This document shows positions 60,857-64,000 of a stretch of 64,000 bases of DNA, piece after piece. The DNA comes from an uncultured Roseovarius sp. (GTDB lineage Bacteria > Pseudomonadota > Alphaproteobacteria > Rhodobacterales > Rhodobacteraceae). Made by a program: the position numbers and the translations under genes. Under the pieces are notes generated by a model. It did not search any database and was not told the DNA's origin. It worked only from the letters and a program-made list of their open reading frames with translations. Numbering within the stretch: position 1 is the stretch's first letter; every line of letters starts with the position of its first letter. The stretch spans positions 1 through 64,000 of the forward strand of contig NZ_CAJXNN010000001.1 in the NCBI RefSeq assembly GCF_913057115.1, read 5' to 3'.

Positions 60857-62452
60857 ATGGCTCCCAAAGTACTCGTCTCCGACAAGCTCTCGGAAACCGC
60901 CGTTCAAATCTTCCGCGACCGAGGCATCGACGTTGATTTCATGCCCGACCTCGGCAAGGACAAGGAAAAACTGGCCGAGGTGATCGGCCAATACGATGGC
61001 CTTGCCATTCGCTCGGCCACCAAGGTCACCCCGACGATCCTTGACGCGGCCACCAATCTCAAGGTCGTGGGCCGTGCCGGGATCGGCACCGACAACGTCG
61101 ATAAAGAGGCCGCGTCGAAAAAGGGTGTGATCGTGATGAACACGCCCTTCGGCAACATGATCACCACCGCCGAACATGCCATTGCGATGATGTTCGCCGT
61201 GGCCCGTCAAATCCCCGAGGCCTCGGCCTCGACCCATGCGGGCAAATGGGAAAAATCCAAGTTCATGGGCACCGAACTGACCGGCAAGACCCTTGGCGTC
61301 ATCGGCGCGGGCAACATTGGTGGCATCGTTTGTGACCGGGCCCGTGGCCTGAAGATGAAGGTCGTGGCCTATGACCCCTTCCTGGGTCAGGAAAAGGCCG
61401 ACAAGATGGGCGTGGAAAAGGTGGAACTGGATGAGCTTCTGGCTCGCGCCGATTTCATCACCCTGCACGTGCCGCTGACCGATCAGACGCGCAACATCCT
61501 GTCCAAGGAAAACCTTGAGAAGACCAAGAAGGGCGTGCGCATCATCAACTGTGCCCGTGGTGGCCTTGTGGATGAAGAGGCTTTGGCCGACCTGCTGAAA
61601 TCCGGCCATGTTGCGGGCGCGGGTTTTGACGTTTTCGCCGAGGAACCCGCCAAGGAAAACCCGCTGTTCAACCTGCCCAACGTGGTCTGCACCCCGCACC
61701 TTGGGGCCGCCACCACCGAGGCGCAGGAAAACGTGGCGCTGCAAGTGGCTGAGCAAATGTCGGACTATCTGCTGACCGGCGCCGTGACCAACGCGCTCAA
61801 CATGCCGTCGGTGACCGCTGAAGAAGCCAAGGTCATGGGCCCGTGGATCAAACTGTCGGATCACTTGGGCAACTTCATCGGCCAGATGACCGATGAGCCG
61901 ATCAAGGCGATCAACATCCTTTACGATGGTGTGGTCTCGGAAATGAACCTTGAGGCGCTGACATGCTCGGCTGTCGCGGGTATCATGAAATCGGTGAACC
62001 CCGAGGTGAACATGGTTTCCGCTCCGGTGGTGGCCAAGGAACGCGGCGTCAAGATCTCGACCACCAAGCAGGACAAGTCGGGTGCGTTCGAGGGCTATAT
62101 CAAACTGACCGTGGTCACCGATAAGCGTGAACGCTCCATCGGCGGGACAGTGTTCTCGGATGGCAAGCCGCGTTTCATCCAGATCAAGGGCATCAACATC
62201 GACGCCGAGATCGGCGCGCATATGCTTTACACCACCAACAACGATGAGCCGGGCATCATCGGCACCTTGGGTCAGACCATGGGCGAGAACGGCGTCAACA
62301 TCGCCAACTTTACCCTTGGCCGCTCGGCGGCGGGGGGTGAGGCCATTGCCCTGCTTTACATTGATCACAAGGTTTCGCCCGAGGCGATCAAGAACCTTGA
62401 AGCGACCGGCAAGTTCCAACAGGTCCGCGCCCTGGAATTCGACGTGGCCTAG
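60857..62452 (+). CDS. serA: D-3-phosphoglycerate dehydrogenase
   Basis: VVGRAGIGTDNVDKEAA; GVIGAGNIGGIVCDRA; INCARGGLVDE; C-terminal ACT domain. Confidence 0.97.
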   Translation: MAPKVLVSDKLSETAVQIFRDRGIDVDFMPDLGKDKEKLAEVIGQYDGLAIRSATKVTPTILDAATNLKVVGRAGIGTDNVDKEAASKKGVIVMNTPFGNMITTAEHAIAMMFAVARQIPEASASTHAGKWEKSKFMGTELTGKTLGVIGAGNIGGIVCDRARGLKMKVVAYDPFLGQEKADKMGVEKVELDELLARADFITLHVPLTDQTRNILSKENLEKTKKGVRIINCARGGLVDEEALADLLKSGHVAGAGFDVFAEEPAKENPLFNLPNVVCTPHLGAATTEAQENVALQVAEQMSDYLLTGAVTNALNMPSVTAEEAKVMGPWIKLSDHLGNFIGQMTDEPIKAINILYDGVVSEMNLEALTCSAVAGIMKSVNPEVNMVSAPVVAKERGVKISTTKQDKSGAFEGYIKLTVVTDKRERSIGGTVFSDGKPRFIQIKGINIDAEIGAHMLYTTNNDEPGIIGTLGQTMGENGVNIANFTLGRSAAGGEAIALLYIDHKVSPEAIKNLEATGKFQQVRALEFDVA

Positions 62453-62474
62453 GCCGAACCCCGCGAGAAGACCG

Positions 62475-62504
62475 AAACGCCGCTCCGCTTTGGGGCGGCG
62501 TTTT
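62475..62504 (+). terminator. Intrinsic terminator of serA
   Basis: AAACGCCGCTCCGCTTTGGGGCGGCGTTTT. Confidence 0.85.
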
Positions 62505-62557
62505 GCTTTTTGGGCTTGCCCCTTTCCAATCACCCCGCGACCTGCGATCACTCCCCC

Positions 62558-63289
62558 ATGACCCAACCAATTTACGCCATTGGCGACATCCACGGCCAAA
62601 AGGCCCTGCTTGACCATGCCCTTGCCCTGATCGAGTCCGACGCCGGTCGCGAGGCGCGCGTTGTTTTTCTGGGCGACTACATTGACCGAGGCCCCGATAG
62701 CCGCGGGGTGATTGACACCTTGATCGAAGGTCAAGCGAGCGGGCGCGATTGGATTTGCCTGCGGGGCAATCACGACACCTATCTTCCGCGCTTTTTCGAT
62801 GCGGGTGAGGCCTATACCAGCAAAGGCCACCCGGACCTGCCGTGGTGGGCCGAGCGGCTTGGCGGCGATGCGACCTTGGCCAGTTACGGGATCGAGATCG
62901 AGGGCAAGACCGACACCGCGATATTGAAGGAAACCCGTGCCAAGGTTCCGCCTGCGCATCGCGACTTCCTGGCCGCATGCCCATTGTACCACCGCGAGCC
63001 GGGCTTGATTTTCGTTCATGCCGGCCTGCGCCCGGGTCTGCCACCGGAAAAGCAGTCCGAAGAAGATCTGATGTGGATACGCGAGCCCTTTCTTTCGGAC
63101 CCGCGCGATCATGGGGCGATCGTCGTTCATGGTCACACCGCGATCGACGCCCCCTGCCACCATGGCAATCGGGTCAACCTTGACGGCGGAACCGGTTGGG
63201 GCCGCCCACTCCATCCTGCTGTTATCGAAGATGGCAAATTCTGGATGCTTACCGCCGCCGGACGGCAACCACTCGATCCTGTCGGTTGA
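62558..63289 (+). CDS. Metallophosphoesterase (serine/threonine phosphatase-like)
   Basis: YAIGDIHGQKALLDHA; GDYIDRGPDSRGVI; LRGNHD; VHGHTAID. Confidence 0.93.
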   Translation: MTQPIYAIGDIHGQKALLDHALALIESDAGREARVVFLGDYIDRGPDSRGVIDTLIEGQASGRDWICLRGNHDTYLPRFFDAGEAYTSKGHPDLPWWAERLGGDATLASYGIEIEGKTDTAILKETRAKVPPAHRDFLAACPLYHREPGLIFVHAGLRPGLPPEKQSEEDLMWIREPFLSDPRDHGAIVVHGHTAIDAPCHHGNRVNLDGGTGWGRPLHPAVIEDGKFWMLTAAGRQPLDPVG

Positions 63290-63395
63290 CCCGGGGAGAC
63301 ACGCCGGATTTCTGTGACTGACGGTGCGTTCCGTTTGCCTTCCCACGCGCCCTGCGGATAGGCTTGGCTCGAAGCTCAGCAACAGGGAATGACCC

Positions 63396-64000
63396 ATGAC
63401 CGATATCGTGATTCTGGACGGTGCGCGCACCGCAATTGGCACTTTCGGCGGTAGCCTCGCCGGGACCCCACCAAGTCAATTGGGCGCCCATGTCGCAAAG
63501 GCCGCCATGGAGCGGTCCGGGGTCGAACCGGCGCAAGTCGGCCACGTGGTCTTTGGCCATGTCATCAACACCGAACCGCGCGACATGTACCTGTCGCGGG
63601 TTTCAGCGATGGATGCGGGCATCCCCGATATGGTGCCTGCCATGAACGTCAATCGCCTCTGCGGGTCCGGCGCGCAGGCAATTGTTTCGGCAACACAATC
63701 CCTGATGCTGGGGGATGCGGATTACGCCGTGGCGGGTGGCGCCGAGTCGATGTCCCGCTCGCCCTTCATCATCCCCGATCAACGCTGGGGGGCGAAGATG
63801 GGCGATGTCAAAACGCTCGATATGATGCTGGGTGCTTTGAACTGCCCCTTTGGCACCGGCCACATGGGGGTGACTGCCGAAAACGTGGCAACAGAGCACG
63901 AGATTTCACGAGAAGCCCAGGACGCCTTTGCCGCCGAAAGCCAAGCCCGTGCGGCCAAAGCGATAGAGGCAGGCCACTTCACGGACCAGATCGCGCCGAT
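63396..64000 (+). CDS. Acetyl-CoA C-acyltransferase (thiolase), truncated by window end
   Basis: Own translation: MTDIVILDGARTAIGTFGGSLAG...NVNRLCGSGAQAIVSATQ...GGAESMSR. Confidence 0.93.
   Translation, partial: MTDIVILDGARTAIGTFGGSLAGTPPSQLGAHVAKAAMERSGVEPAQVGHVVFGHVINTEPRDMYLSRVSAMDAGIPDMVPAMNVNRLCGSGAQAIVSATQSLMLGDADYAVAGGAESMSRSPFIIPDQRWGAKMGDVKTLDMMLGALNCPFGTGHMGVTAENVATEHEISREAQDAFAAESQARAAKAIEAGHFTDQIAP

Noticed and set aside
60809-63442. 877-aa minus-strand ORF antisense to serA
   Set aside because: High-GC shadow ORF: H/R/G/D-rich translation with no recognisable motif, fully overlapping well-supported serA and part of the phosphoesterase gene.

Overview
The window is a 64 kb chromosomal segment from a Roseobacter-group alphaproteobacterium (Rhodobacteraceae), judged from the 16S 5' end and gene content. 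It opens with the 5' end of a 16S rRNA gene on the minus strand. Most of the rest is core genes: msrPQ, ubiA, rsmE, gshA, pyrB/pyrC/plsY, moaB, an RND efflux pair, tRNA-Met, hemC/hemE, clpB, pyrF, cobO, lrgAB, serB and serC-serA with a serC-type leader. Accessory content includes a glycosyltransferase cluster (6-13 kb), a low-GC DUF262/DUF1524 nuclease-like gene split by a frameshift (25.8-27.4 kb), and an organosulfur neighbourhood (48-54.5 kb) with a DddP-type DMSP lyase and an SBP56/methanethiol-oxidase-type gene in an apparent operon with two Lin0512 paralogues, a membrane protein and a FadR-type regulator. Non-coding signals that normal annotation would miss are: (i) 14 GANTC sites in about 200 bp beside two DnaA-box-like sequences; (ii) two 82-bp triple-palindrome elements built on TTCGTACGAA with identical spacing, 36 kb apart; (iii) three 45-nt twin hairpins with the same 9-3-9/3/9-3-9 geometry but different stem sequences; (iv) four ACCGAC motifs at an exact 11-bp period; (v) two ATTC-N8-GAAT boxes inside a perfect 13-bp inverted repeat upstream of a TsoY-like membrane protein gene. 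All calls are by eye; no database search was run.
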